Assembly: GCA_021647985.1 (NCBI GenBank)
Contig: JAKITQ010000003.1
Coordinates: forward strand, 1 to 64,000
Length of the DNA stretch: 64,000 nt
DNA from: Flavobacteriaceae bacterium
GTDB lineage: Bacteria; Bacteroidota; Bacteroidia; Flavobacteriales; Flavobacteriaceae
Reading direction: 5' to 3'
Shown: in pieces, positions 9,923 to 17,896 of the stretch
Layout of the letters: each line of letters starts with the position of its first letter
Numbering within the stretch: the stretch's first letter is position 1
Notes under the pieces: model-generated
The model's input: only the letters and a program-made list of their open reading frames with translations
Database searches by the model: none
Told to the model about the DNA's origin: nothing
Made by a program: the position numbers and the translations under genes

Positions 9923-10918
9923 TTATAAATTCATTTTCTTTTTTCTTAATAATAACCAAATTACAACCGGTGCGCCAAACAGAGAAGTAATGGCATTGAT
10001 TGGTAAAGTAAATTCACTGTTTGGTAATTGGGCTATAGTATCACTAATCAACATGATTATTGCACCCAATATGGCTACAGCCGGAATTAAAACTTTATGA
10101 TTTGAGGTTGTAAAAATTAATTTAGTAATATGTGGTGTTGCCAACCCTATAAAAGCAATTGGTCCCGAAAAAGCAGTAATTACACCAGTAAACAAACTCG
10201 TTGCAATTAAAATTAAATTTCGAGTTCTATTAAAATTAATTCCTAAACTTTTGGCATAGTTTTCACCCAACAATAGGCTGTTTAATGGTTTTATGGTAGG
10301 TAAAATTAGAAGAATACTGCATATGTAGATAATTGTAAAAATGCTAATTTCGTTCCAAGATAAATTACCTAAACTACCAAAACTCCAAAATAAATATTGT
10401 TGTAAATTTTCTGCACTACTAAAGTAAGCCAAAACACTAATGGTAGCGGCTGTTAAACTACTAAACATCAATCCTATAATTAAAATTGTCATGGTGTTTT
10501 TAACTTTCTTCGCTACAATCATAACTGCAAAAAGAACCAAAAAAGAACCAAGGCTTGCAAAGATGCTGAGTAGAATATTGGAGTATGCAAATACCATAAA
10601 GCTCCCACCTAAAATTGAAGTTCCTAATATTAAAATAGCAACACCCAAACTTGCACCTGAACTTATTCCTAAAACATATGGACCAGCAAGAGGATTTCTA
10701 AATAATGTTTGCATTAATAAGCCACTTATTGCCAATCCTGAACCCACAAGTATTGCAGTAATTGCTTTTGGAACCCTGTAATCTAAAATGATATAATTCC
10801 ATGATTCTTGAGTAGTTTCCTGATTAAAGATGCTCGTAAAAATGTCTTTAAAAGGAATACTTACCGAGCCAAAACTTATATTTATAATGGCAGTTATAAT
10901 CAATGCTAAAAAAAGCAT
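9923..10918 (-). CDS. btuC: FecCD-family ABC transporter permease (BtuC-like)
   Basis: 331 aa, multiple membrane helices, with typical FecCD phrases (RVPKAITAILVGSGLAISGLLMQTLFRNPLAGP in two parts, GLATPHI, PINAITSLFGAPVVIWLLLR). The first ATG falls inside what should be the first helix. The frame remains open for about 25 codons upstream (Q-L-T-T-Y-R-V-A-F-I) with no ATG, GTG or TTG, so either the short form is real or an uncommon start such as ATT is used. Lies between the solute-binding protein and ATPase genes. Confidence 0.85.
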   Translation of the reverse strand: MLFLALIITAIINISFGSVSIPFKDIFTSIFNQETTQESWNYIILDYRVPKAITAILVGSGLAISGLLMQTLFRNPLAGPYVLGISSGASLGVAILILGTSILGGSFMVFAYSNILLSIFASLGSFLVLFAVMIVAKKVKNTMTILIIGLMFSSLTAATISVLAYFSSAENLQQYLFWSFGSLGNLSWNEISIFTIIYICSILLILPTIKPLNSLLLGENYAKSLGINFNRTRNLILIATSLFTGVITAFSGPIAFIGLATPHITKLIFTTSNHKVLIPAVAILGAIIMLISDTIAQLPNSEFTLPINAITSLFGAPVVIWLLLRKKKMNL

Positions 10919-11077
10919 GATAAAAGCAACTCGATATGTGGTTAATTGTTTAATAATGCTTTTGTTAGTTGTTTGTTTTTCGTTGTTGGTGGTTTATTTG
11001 TTTCAATTTATTTTACCTAAAATCTAAAATCTACTACCTGCTACCTTACTTTTAAATTTATCATTATACCATTGTCA

Positions 11078-12250
11078 TCAATTTTCATCTAACTTTTCCA
11101 AAAAATAAGGTTTATAATTAGGTAATAGATCTGGATGTGTAACTTTAATCAAATCCTGTAAAACTATATGTGGTTGTATCGCAGCCAATTCAAAATAAAT
11201 AACACCGCCATTTATTCCCTTTTTTTTTGAAAAAGTATAAATTTGTTTGTTTTTATAGGCTTTAAACTCTGTATAATGTGCGTTGGTATCTGCTAATTCT
11301 TTACGATTTGTATAATATCCCGACCCTATCCAAAAATCTGCATTTTGCGCTTTTTCTAATACGGCTTCAAAACTTAAAACCAAACTACCCTGACCTTTTG
11401 AATTTTTCCATAAATAATTGGTATTGGCATCTTTATATAGTTGTGCAGTAAAGCTTTCGCCAGCAGGCAAATTCCATTTATCTTTATATAAAACACCAGT
11501 TAATATAGTTGGTATATATTTCGACTTTTTAGCAATTTGCTTGGCTTTTAAGTACTTGGTTTCAATTTCCTCAAAAATGCTATCCGCCAAGTTATTTTTA
11601 TCATATAGGGCACCAAAAAATTTAATCCATTCGGCTCTGCCAAGTGGTGTTTCTTCTAACCAATCGCTATTATAAATTACCGGAATACCATTTTTATTAA
11701 TGGTATTGTACATTTTGGTAGTATTGCCCATTGAAAATGCAATTACGGCATCTGGCTGTAAAGTTAACAGTATTTCGGTGTTAACAGATTGTTCATTTCC
11801 AATGTCTTGGATCTTGCCATTTTTAATTAACACACTTGTTTTTGGTGAAGTAATATAATCCGTATTAGGAAAACCAATCAATGAGTTTTCTGCCCCTATT
11901 AATTCAAGCATCGGTATGTGTGTTGTTGAAGTAGCAATAATTTTTTTTAATGGAATAGTAATGTGGTTTTGATTTTTTGTTTTGATTTGATCATTAGACT
12001 TTAATAAAATAAACTCCTGCTTTATTTTTGCACCTGGGTAAGGCGATTTGATTATTAATTTCGTGTATGTATCAAAAACCTGAATATCAAAGCCTTTCGC
12101 GTATTTTATTGACGATTTAAAATTTATATTTCCCTCTGTAATCACATCCTTTTTTAGATTGTTTTTGCATGAAATTAAAAGAATTATACATAGCGTAAAT
12201 ACACCTGTTTTAAGTTTAGATCGTAATTTAAATTGCGAGTTGGATAGCAT
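11078..12250 (-). CDS. btuF: ABC transporter substrate-binding lipoprotein (BtuF-like)
   Basis: 390 aa with a lipoprotein signal (LLISC, Cys28). The body is a periplasmic-binding-protein type III fold as in BtuF/FhuD/FecB: IIATSTTHIPMLELIGAENSLIGF near residue 105-130, LQPDAVIAF in the first lobe, a long linking helix, and ADFWIGSG in the second lobe. It delivers the ligand to the BtuC-like permease downstream; 159 bp separate the two genes. It faces the cobalamin riboswitch divergently. Its own leader is only about 20 nt if the box at 12277-12284 is used, so the importer is not under that riboswitch. Confidence 0.85.
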   Translation of the reverse strand: MLSNSQFKLRSKLKTGVFTLCIILLISCKNNLKKDVITEGNINFKSSIKYAKGFDIQVFDTYTKLIIKSPYPGAKIKQEFILLKSNDQIKTKNQNHITIPLKKIIATSTTHIPMLELIGAENSLIGFPNTDYITSPKTSVLIKNGKIQDIGNEQSVNTEILLTLQPDAVIAFSMGNTTKMYNTINKNGIPVIYNSDWLEETPLGRAEWIKFFGALYDKNNLADSIFEEIETKYLKAKQIAKKSKYIPTILTGVLYKDKWNLPAGESFTAQLYKDANTNYLWKNSKGQGSLVLSFEAVLEKAQNADFWIGSGYYTNRKELADTNAHYTEFKAYKNKQIYTFSKKKGINGGVIYFELAAIQPHIVLQDLIKVTHPDLLPNYKPYFLEKLDEN

Positions 12251-12276
12251 GATTTTAGATGGCTATTAAATTTTAG

Positions 12277-12284
12277 CAAGTTTA
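12277..12284 (-). promoter_or_regulatory. -7-like box for the btuFCD group
   Basis: CAAGTTTA on the plus strand reads TAAACTTG on the minus strand, one mismatch from TAnnTTTG, 27 bases ahead of the btuF start. It leaves no room for a riboswitch leader. Confidence 0.35.
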
Positions 12285-12351
12285 CGATTTTTTAAAATAA
12301 TGACTCCTATTATTTTTTTCAATCAATAATTAGACTAATTTCGCTTCAGAA

Positions 12352-12541
12352 TTTGGTCACGTAATTGACGTGATAAATAAAAGGGAATCTCGTGTACTTT
12401 AAGGTACATAATCGAGAGCTGTCTCCGCAACTGTAAGCTAAGTTATGCTAGTCATAATGCTTGTTGTTAATCTTTAAGTCACTTTTTGCTAGAGCAAATG
12501 GGAAGACAAACAACAAGACGCAAGCCAGGAAACCTGCCAAG
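12352..12541 (+). ncRNA. Cobalamin riboswitch
   Basis: All hallmark blocks are present in order: GGGAATC at about 12383, the conserved core GCTGTCTCCGCAACTGTAAG at 12418-12437, AGTCACT at 12477-12483, TGGGAAG at 12499-12505, and the B12 box AGCCAGGAAACCTGCCA at 12523-12539. UUGGU near 12353 can pair with GCCAA at the 3' end to close P1, and CACGT-aattg-ACGTG at 12358-12372 forms a side hairpin. It ends 45 bp before the BtuB-like gene and no U-run terminator follows, so control of translation initiation is likely. It should reduce BtuB/BtuG synthesis when B12 is abundant. Confidence 0.97.
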
Positions 12542-12585
12542 TTAAATATTATAATCAAAGTTTTCGGAAGAAAAACGATGGTATT

Positions 12586-14406
12586 ATGGCTAAAAAACTT
12601 ACACTTATTTTATTGTTGGTATCTGCGATTTCTTTTTCGCAAAAAGATAGTATCAATCCTTTGGAAGAAATTGTCTTAAAGGGTAGTTTTTCACCAATTT
12701 TAAATTCTGGCTATACGGTAGAAGTAATATCGGATAGTATTTTAAAAAGTAATAACCAAAGCCTAGGAAATTTATTGCAAGAGCATGCCAATTTATATTT
12801 TAAACAAAATGGTAACGGCATGGTATCATCTATTGCCTTACGTGGAACGAATGCATCTCAAACTGGTGTTTATTGGAATGGTATAGCTATTAATTCTTCA
12901 TTAAATGGTCAGACAGATTTTAATACATTAACAGCCAATAGTTTTGATGAGGTTGAAATTAGAAAAGGTGGTGCAAGTGTATTACTAGGGAGTGGGGCTG
13001 TTGGTGGTGCCATTAATTTAAGAGATAAAGTTATTTTTCGTGACAAAAAAGAAGCGAATTTACAATTAGGTTTAGGGTCTTATCAAAGTTATAGCTCACA
13101 ATTGTATGGATTAATTAGTAATGATAATATTTTTATTAAACTTGGTTTAGGCGGAGCGACATCTGAAAATGATTACCCTTATTTGAACAATTCTTTGAGC
13201 AATAAAAATGGTCAGTTTAAAAATTATAATATAAATGGTGTTTTTGCTTATAAATTCAATGATAAGAATACATTGACCTATTATAATTCTTTTATTGACA
13301 ATGACAGGAATACATCTAGAACCATTACTTCAGCAAGCAATGCGAAACTCTTAAATTTCAATTCTCGTAATTTGTTAGACTGGAAATATTTGGCAAATAG
13401 ATTTTCTTCTTCTTTAAAGTTAGCTTATTTAACTGAAGAATTTACCTATTTTTTTGATAAAGATGAAAGTAAATTTTCTGATGGGAAAAGTTTTAATTTA
13501 ATTTCAAAATATGACTTCACATATTATTTAAACAAAACTATTTTAATTAATGCCGGATTGGAATTTAAAAAAGAGCAGGGTAGTGGAACCAGTATTCCCG
13601 AACATGAGCAGAACACTTTTAACACGTATCTGTTATTCCACCACCAACCTTTTACAAAATGGAATTATAATTTAAGCATCCGAAAAGCAAATTCTTCAGT
13701 TTTTGAGATACCGTTTATTTATGCCATAGATTTAAAATACGATATTAATACACAATTGATTTTAAAATCGGCATTTTCAACAAATTATAGAACACCAACA
13801 TTTAATGATTTGTATTGGGAACCAGGAGGGAATCCAGAATTGAAATCTGAAGAAAGTAAATCAGCAGAAATAGGTTTGGTATACAACCCTAGTTTTTTAA
13901 AATTTCAAATTACGTCCTATTATATAAATAGTAAAAATTTAATCCAATGGAAACCTGTTAATGGTACTTTTTGGCAACCACAAAACATACAAAATGTAAA
14001 TAATTATGGTTTAGAGTTTTTGCTTACAGCAGAAAAGAAATTAGATAAGCATAAGATAAAATTAAAAATACAATATGATTATACATTTTCAGAAGATGCA
14101 TCGATAAGTAAACAGCTTATATATGTTCCTTTTCATAAGGCAAATAGCATATTGAGCTATGTTTATGGTAAATGGAATTTTAATTATTATTTACAGTATA
14201 CCGGCAAAGTATTCACTACTACAAGTAATACCGAATCGTTAAATGCCTATAGCCTTTCAAATTTAGATTTGAACAGAAGTTTTTTTAAAAATAAAATGCA
14301 ATTGGCATTTAGAATAAACAATTTGTTTGATAAGAATTATCAATCCGTTGCATATCGGCCTATGCCAAACAGAAATTACACACTTAATATCAATTTAAAA
14401 ATTTAA
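12586..14406 (+). CDS. btuB: BtuB-like TonB-dependent vitamin B12 receptor
   Basis: 606 aa with a signal peptide (cleavage after SFSQ near residue 19). A TonB-box-like EEIVLKG follows at residues 27-33, then a plug domain (SIALRGTNASQTGVYWNGI; VEIRKGGASVLLGSGAVGGAINL) and an outer-membrane beta-barrel that ends in an aromatic-rich strand (NYTLNINLKI). The length is close to that of E. coli BtuB. There is no N-terminal carboxypeptidase-like extension, unlike SusC-type receptors. The cobalamin riboswitch directly upstream identifies the ligand. The BtuG-like lipoprotein gene follows after 7 bp. Confidence 0.93.
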   Translation: MAKKLTLILLLVSAISFSQKDSINPLEEIVLKGSFSPILNSGYTVEVISDSILKSNNQSLGNLLQEHANLYFKQNGNGMVSSIALRGTNASQTGVYWNGIAINSSLNGQTDFNTLTANSFDEVEIRKGGASVLLGSGAVGGAINLRDKVIFRDKKEANLQLGLGSYQSYSSQLYGLISNDNIFIKLGLGGATSENDYPYLNNSLSNKNGQFKNYNINGVFAYKFNDKNTLTYYNSFIDNDRNTSRTITSASNAKLLNFNSRNLLDWKYLANRFSSSLKLAYLTEEFTYFFDKDESKFSDGKSFNLISKYDFTYYLNKTILINAGLEFKKEQGSGTSIPEHEQNTFNTYLLFHHQPFTKWNYNLSIRKANSSVFEIPFIYAIDLKYDINTQLILKSAFSTNYRTPTFNDLYWEPGGNPELKSEESKSAEIGLVYNPSFLKFQITSYYINSKNLIQWKPVNGTFWQPQNIQNVNNYGLEFLLTAEKKLDKHKIKLKIQYDYTFSEDASISKQLIYVPFHKANSILSYVYGKWNFNYYLQYTGKVFTTTSNTESLNAYSLSNLDLNRSFFKNKMQLAFRINNLFDKNYQSVAYRPMPNRNYTLNINLKI

Positions 14407-14413
14407 AACTAAA

Positions 14414-15469
14414 ATGAAAACTTTAAAATTAGCAGTATTATTATTAGCGTTGGTGTTTTTAAACGCTTGTTCGGATGACAATAATGAACCCGATTTACCA
14501 AAGGGAGATTATGAAAAAGGTTATTTTATTACCAATGAAGGACCTTTTCAAAATGGTAGTGGTTCCATTACTTTTGTTGGGGATGATGGTGTAGTTTATC
14601 AAAATATATATAGATCGGTAAATAATGAAAATTTAGGTAATATTGTGAATTCTATGGCTTTATCTGATGAAAATGCCTATGTGGTTGTAAATAATTCACA
14701 TAAAATTATTGTAGCAAATAGATTTACTATGCAAAAAATCGCTATTATTGAAGGGCAAGATATTAATAACCCTAGATATATGGTTATAGATGACAATATT
14801 GGTTATGTAAGTAACTGGGGAGACCCTTCAAATCCTGATGATGATTTTATTACTGTAATTGACTTGCAAACAAACACTGTTATAAATACAATAGCCGTTG
14901 GTGAAGGACCAGAGAACATGGTTCTTGAAGATGATTTGTTATTTGTAACCCTCGAAGGTGGTTGGAGTCAAAATAATAAAGTTGTTGTTATCGATACAAA
15001 TAGTAATACCATTGTTAAAACTATTACTGTTGGTTATGTACCAAATGCTATTGTAGACGATGACAATGATAATATATGGGTTTTATGTGGTGGTAAACCT
15101 AGTTGGGCAAGTGATGAAACTAACGGAGTTTTATATAAAATTAAGATGAGTAATTTAGAGATTACTTCATTTGAATTTGCATTAACTGAACACCCTGACT
15201 TATTAATAAATGATGATAACACCTTGTATTACAGTCTAAATGGCAAGGTATATGCAATGAATGCCAATGATACAACACTGCCAAATGAAAGTATAAATGG
15301 ATTGGATGGTTTTTATTATGCAATGCAAGCGCATGATGGTGAATTATTTGCTACAGATGCCAAAGATTTTACTAGTGAAGGAACTTTAAAAAATTACGAT
15401 TTAACATCAGGAACATTATTAGAAACTGTAACTACCGGTATTATTCCGGGAGATATAATATTCGATTAA
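14414..15469 (+). CDS. BtuG-like beta-propeller lipoprotein (YncE/DUF5074 type)
   Basis: 351 aa with a lipoprotein signal (FLNAC, Cys19) followed by the acidic stretch SDDNNEPD, typical of surface export in Bacteroidota. The rest is a chain of YncE-like blades: repeated phrases of the type VIDLQTNTVINTIAVGEGPENM and VIDTNSNTIVKTITVGYVPNAI, about seven blades. Position directly behind a BtuB receptor and the B12 riboswitch matches BtuG, the surface B12-binding propeller of Bacteroides that caps BtuB. Function is inferred from fold plus context. Confidence 0.82.
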   Translation: MKTLKLAVLLLALVFLNACSDDNNEPDLPKGDYEKGYFITNEGPFQNGSGSITFVGDDGVVYQNIYRSVNNENLGNIVNSMALSDENAYVVVNNSHKIIVANRFTMQKIAIIEGQDINNPRYMVIDDNIGYVSNWGDPSNPDDDFITVIDLQTNTVINTIAVGEGPENMVLEDDLLFVTLEGGWSQNNKVVVIDTNSNTIVKTITVGYVPNAIVDDDNDNIWVLCGGKPSWASDETNGVLYKIKMSNLEITSFEFALTEHPDLLINDDNTLYYSLNGKVYAMNANDTTLPNESINGLDGFYYAMQAHDGELFATDAKDFTSEGTLKNYDLTSGTLLETVTTGIIPGDIIFD

Positions 15470-15512
15470 AATTAACCAATTATTTTATACATTAGAGGAC
15501 AAATTATTAAGC

Positions 15513-15575
15513 ATGAAACGAGCATCTAAAATTTTGATACCCAAGAAAATGATTATTAGCGAACAGCATGTGACC
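15513..15575 (+). promoter_or_regulatory. Leader element, copy A (shared with 25185-25249)
   Basis: Begins ATGAAACGAGCAT and ends CAGCATGTGACC, both shared with copy B. In between, TTGATA (15534-15539) and TATTAG (15554-15559) can pair around a 14-nt loop. In copy B the arms are different but still pair, and the loop has the same length. The element ends 25 bases before the start codon of the outer-membrane protein gene at 15601. It is probably a structured 5' leader. It contains a 24-codon frame (15513-15587) that is not preserved in copy B. Confidence 0.55.
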
Positions 15576-15600
15576 AATAAAAAATAATAAATATAAACAC

Positions 15601-16032
15601 ATGAAAAAGTTACTTTTTATATTAATATTATGTCCTTTTTTTAATTTTTTGATAGCCCAAGAAATTGGTATTCGACTGGGTGAAATGGCAGGTAATAATG
15701 TTGCTATAGATGCTGTATACCCTTTAAAAGAAGGAAGAATACATGGTAATATTATTTTTGGTAATGGTGTTGGTATTGACGTGATTTATGATTTTATTTA
15801 TAAACCAATTCAAGGTTTACCTAACTTTCATTATTATTTAGGTATCGGTATCACAACACTATTTAAAAGTGATTATGAGTTGGGTGCTGCCACCGAAGTT
15901 GGAATTGCTTACCAGTTTACAGGGTCACCATTAACTTTAAGCTTAGATTATAGACCTTCTATTATTGTTTTAGAATCAACTATTTTTCATTGGAATGGAT
16001 TTGGTTTGAATTTTAGATATGTGTTAAATTGA
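15601..16032 (+). CDS. Small predicted outer-membrane beta-barrel protein, unknown function
   Basis: 143 aa with a signal peptide (cleavage after LIAQ, about residue 20). The mature part alternates hydrophobic and polar residues with many Gly and aromatic residues (GNIIFGNGVGIDVIYDFIY, FHYYLGIGITTLF, FGLNFRYVLN) and ends in an aromatic strand, as outer-membrane barrels do. At this size it could make an eight-stranded barrel. I do not recognise the family. It is preceded by leader element copy A and lies 131 bp behind the BtuG-like gene, so a link to B12 is possible but not shown. Confidence 0.65.
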   Translation: MKKLLFILILCPFFNFLIAQEIGIRLGEMAGNNVAIDAVYPLKEGRIHGNIIFGNGVGIDVIYDFIYKPIQGLPNFHYYLGIGITTLFKSDYELGAATEVGIAYQFTGSPLTLSLDYRPSIIVLESTIFHWNGFGLNFRYVLN

Positions 16033-16076
16033 TATAAGAAATCAATTAATAACGCATTTTGGTGTTTGTTTATTAT

Positions 16077-16210
16077 TTCGTTATATTTTTACATAAAACT
16101 GATTTAGAGTTAGTTATATCGAAATGATTGAGTGTGGAAACGCATTGGTATTCAAAAAATTAATTCAAAATGCAACATTTATAATTCATAATTCAACAAA
16201 GTGTTGCTAT
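16077..16210 (+). repeat. Dispersed intergenic repeat, copy 1
   Basis: This stretch aligns by eye with 30274-30410 over its full length. Shared blocks are TTCGTTATATTTTT, ACTGATTTA, AACGCA, ATTCAAA, TTAATTC, ATAATTCAACA and GTGTTG(C/T)TAT. It fills most of the 285-bp space between the barrel gene and the rhomboid gene and has no reading frame of note. Confidence 0.55.
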
Positions 16211-16317
16211 TACTACATAGAAAAAATTAAATTCGAACGGATTAGTCTGCACATAATTGAATACTTTCGTAAAATATATCAACTATAAAAATACCATTGG
16301 GTATAAAGAATTAAAGA

Positions 16318-16962
16318 ATGAATAAAGCTGTATTGTTAATAATAATTGCGAATGTTTTGGTATCCTTAAAAGGATTTCAAGATCGCTCTTTTTTTGAAAG
16401 ATTTAAATTTCAAATAGGACCAATTGCAAAAGGTGAAAAAGTAAGAATGTTAACTTCTGGGTTTTTACATGTAGATCAATCTCATTTATTTTTTAATATG
16501 TTGACCTTGTATTTTTTTGCAGACGCTGTGTTGAATTATGTTGGAATACTTAAATTTACTGTAATATATTTTGGGTCGTTATTGGCTGGTAGTTTGTTTG
16601 CCGTGACATTTCATAAAAAAGACCCATATTACAGCGCCGTTGGTGCTTCAGGAGCTGTAATGGGTGTGCTATATGCAGCTATAATGTTGAATCCGGGTAT
16701 GAATTTGTATATGTTTTTTATCCCTATTCCAATACCTGCTTATATTTTTGGTGTTGGTTATTTGTTGTACTCTATGTTTGGTATGAAAAAACAGTGGGGA
16801 AATATTGGTCATAGTGCACATTTAGGAGGTGCTATTGGTGGGTTTTTATTGACTATAATTTTGTATCCACAGGTTTTGGATAAAAATAGAATGATGGTGA
16901 TGATTTTAGCTATACCGATAATATTGATGTTTGTTTTTAAAGAAAAATTGGAACAAAACTAA
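16318..16962 (+). CDS. Rhomboid-family intramembrane serine protease
   Basis: 214 aa, six predicted membrane helices. The catalytic serine lies in GASGAVMG (about residue 110) and the catalytic histidine in GHSAHLGG (about residue 166). An early HVDQSHLFFNM motif carries the conserved His/Asn of the oxyanion region. It cleaves membrane protein substrates in the inner membrane; substrates are unknown. A TACTTTCG box close to the -7 consensus lies at about 16262. Single gene, flanked by a dispersed repeat. Confidence 0.93.
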   Translation: MNKAVLLIIIANVLVSLKGFQDRSFFERFKFQIGPIAKGEKVRMLTSGFLHVDQSHLFFNMLTLYFFADAVLNYVGILKFTVIYFGSLLAGSLFAVTFHKKDPYYSAVGASGAVMGVLYAAIMLNPGMNLYMFFIPIPIPAYIFGVGYLLYSMFGMKKQWGNIGHSAHLGGAIGGFLLTIILYPQVLDKNRMMVMILAIPIILMFVFKEKLEQN

Positions 16963-17094
16963 ATGGATATTGATCGTTTTTAATAATTTGAATTATTGCC
17001 TGTGTAGTAGTTGAAATAAGAACTTTATTCTATAAGTGAAGCGTTCTATATCTTTTATCTAATACTATTGATTAAGTTTAAAAATGCCGCAAAG

Positions 17095-17751
17095 ATGTGT
17101 TACAGTACTAAATTAACAAAAAAGGCATCAGAAATTGAAACTCGTTTTAATGCGATATTTGATGATTTAAATTTGTATAGTACGAATAAAGAGATAAATG
17201 CTTTTACTTATCCCAAAACACCAATAATTATAAATTTACAAAGCAATATCATTCAACATGGCTATTGGGGATTAATTCCGGATTGGGTAAAAGATGAAAG
17301 TATTAAAAAATACACATTAAATGCCAGAATTGATACGATTTCTCAAAAACTATCTTTTAAAAATAACTTAAATAACCGATGTTTAATTATTGCAAACGGA
17401 TTTTATGAATGGCAATGGTTAAACGAAAGAGGAAGTGCGAAACAAAAATACGAAATAGGTATAGCAAACAGTGCACTTTTTTCATTTGGAGGTTTGTGGA
17501 ATTCTCGATATGATAAAAGTACCAATTCGTATAAAAAAACTTATACCATAGTTACTACCAAAGCGCTAGGGATTATGGAACAAATTCATAATTCAAAAAA
17601 AAGAATGCCCATAATACTCAGTAAAGAAAGTGAAAGACAATGGTTGTTAGGTGATTCTGCAGAAAATTTTAAAAAGGCTGATGTGGAATTATTTGCAAAT
17701 AAGATCAGTTTAGATAATTCTGATAACTCGCAATTATCGATTTTCAATTAA
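17095..17751 (+). CDS. SOS response-associated peptidase family protein (SRAP, YedK/HMCES-like)
   Basis: 218 aa. The start is set at the ATG of MCYSTK because the family needs Cys2 exposed as the N-terminal nucleophile. The frame is open further upstream from a TTG at 17068, but that start would bury the cysteine. Conserved residues are Cys2, the Asn of LNARIDT, Glu of GFYEW and His of QIHNSKKRMP. The family forms a covalent thiazolidine link with abasic sites in single-stranded DNA and shields them during replication. Single gene before yidC. Confidence 0.93.
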   Translation: MCYSTKLTKKASEIETRFNAIFDDLNLYSTNKEINAFTYPKTPIIINLQSNIIQHGYWGLIPDWVKDESIKKYTLNARIDTISQKLSFKNNLNNRCLIIANGFYEWQWLNERGSAKQKYEIGIANSALFSFGGLWNSRYDKSTNSYKKTYTIVTTKALGIMEQIHNSKKRMPIILSKESERQWLLGDSAENFKKADVELFANKISLDNSDNSQLSIFN

Positions 17752-17832
17752 ATTTACCATACCTTTTATAGTTGTAATTGATTATAATGATATTTAATGT
17801 GCAATTTTAAATATTAATTTAGTCGTTTTTAC

Positions 17833-17840
17833 TACATTTG
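17833..17840 (+). promoter_or_regulatory. -7 box for yidC
   Basis: TACATTTG, a full match to TAnnTTTG, 57 bases before the yidC start codon. Confidence 0.45.
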
Positions 17841-17896
17841 CCGAACATTTCAAAAATTGAAAAACACTTATTTTTCAGATAGATAAAAAAATCAAA

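Noticed and set aside
12461-12679. 72-aa frame across the end of the riboswitch and btuB start
   Set aside because: It covers the conserved riboswitch 3' part and overlaps btuB out of frame; no family resemblance.
15513-15587. 24-codon reading frame inside leader copy A
   Set aside because: The frame is broken after five codons in the otherwise similar copy B, while base pairing and spacing are preserved, so a conserved peptide is unlikely.
17068-17094. Upstream TTG start for the SRAP protein
   Set aside because: It would hide the catalytic Cys2, which must be exposed after Met removal.
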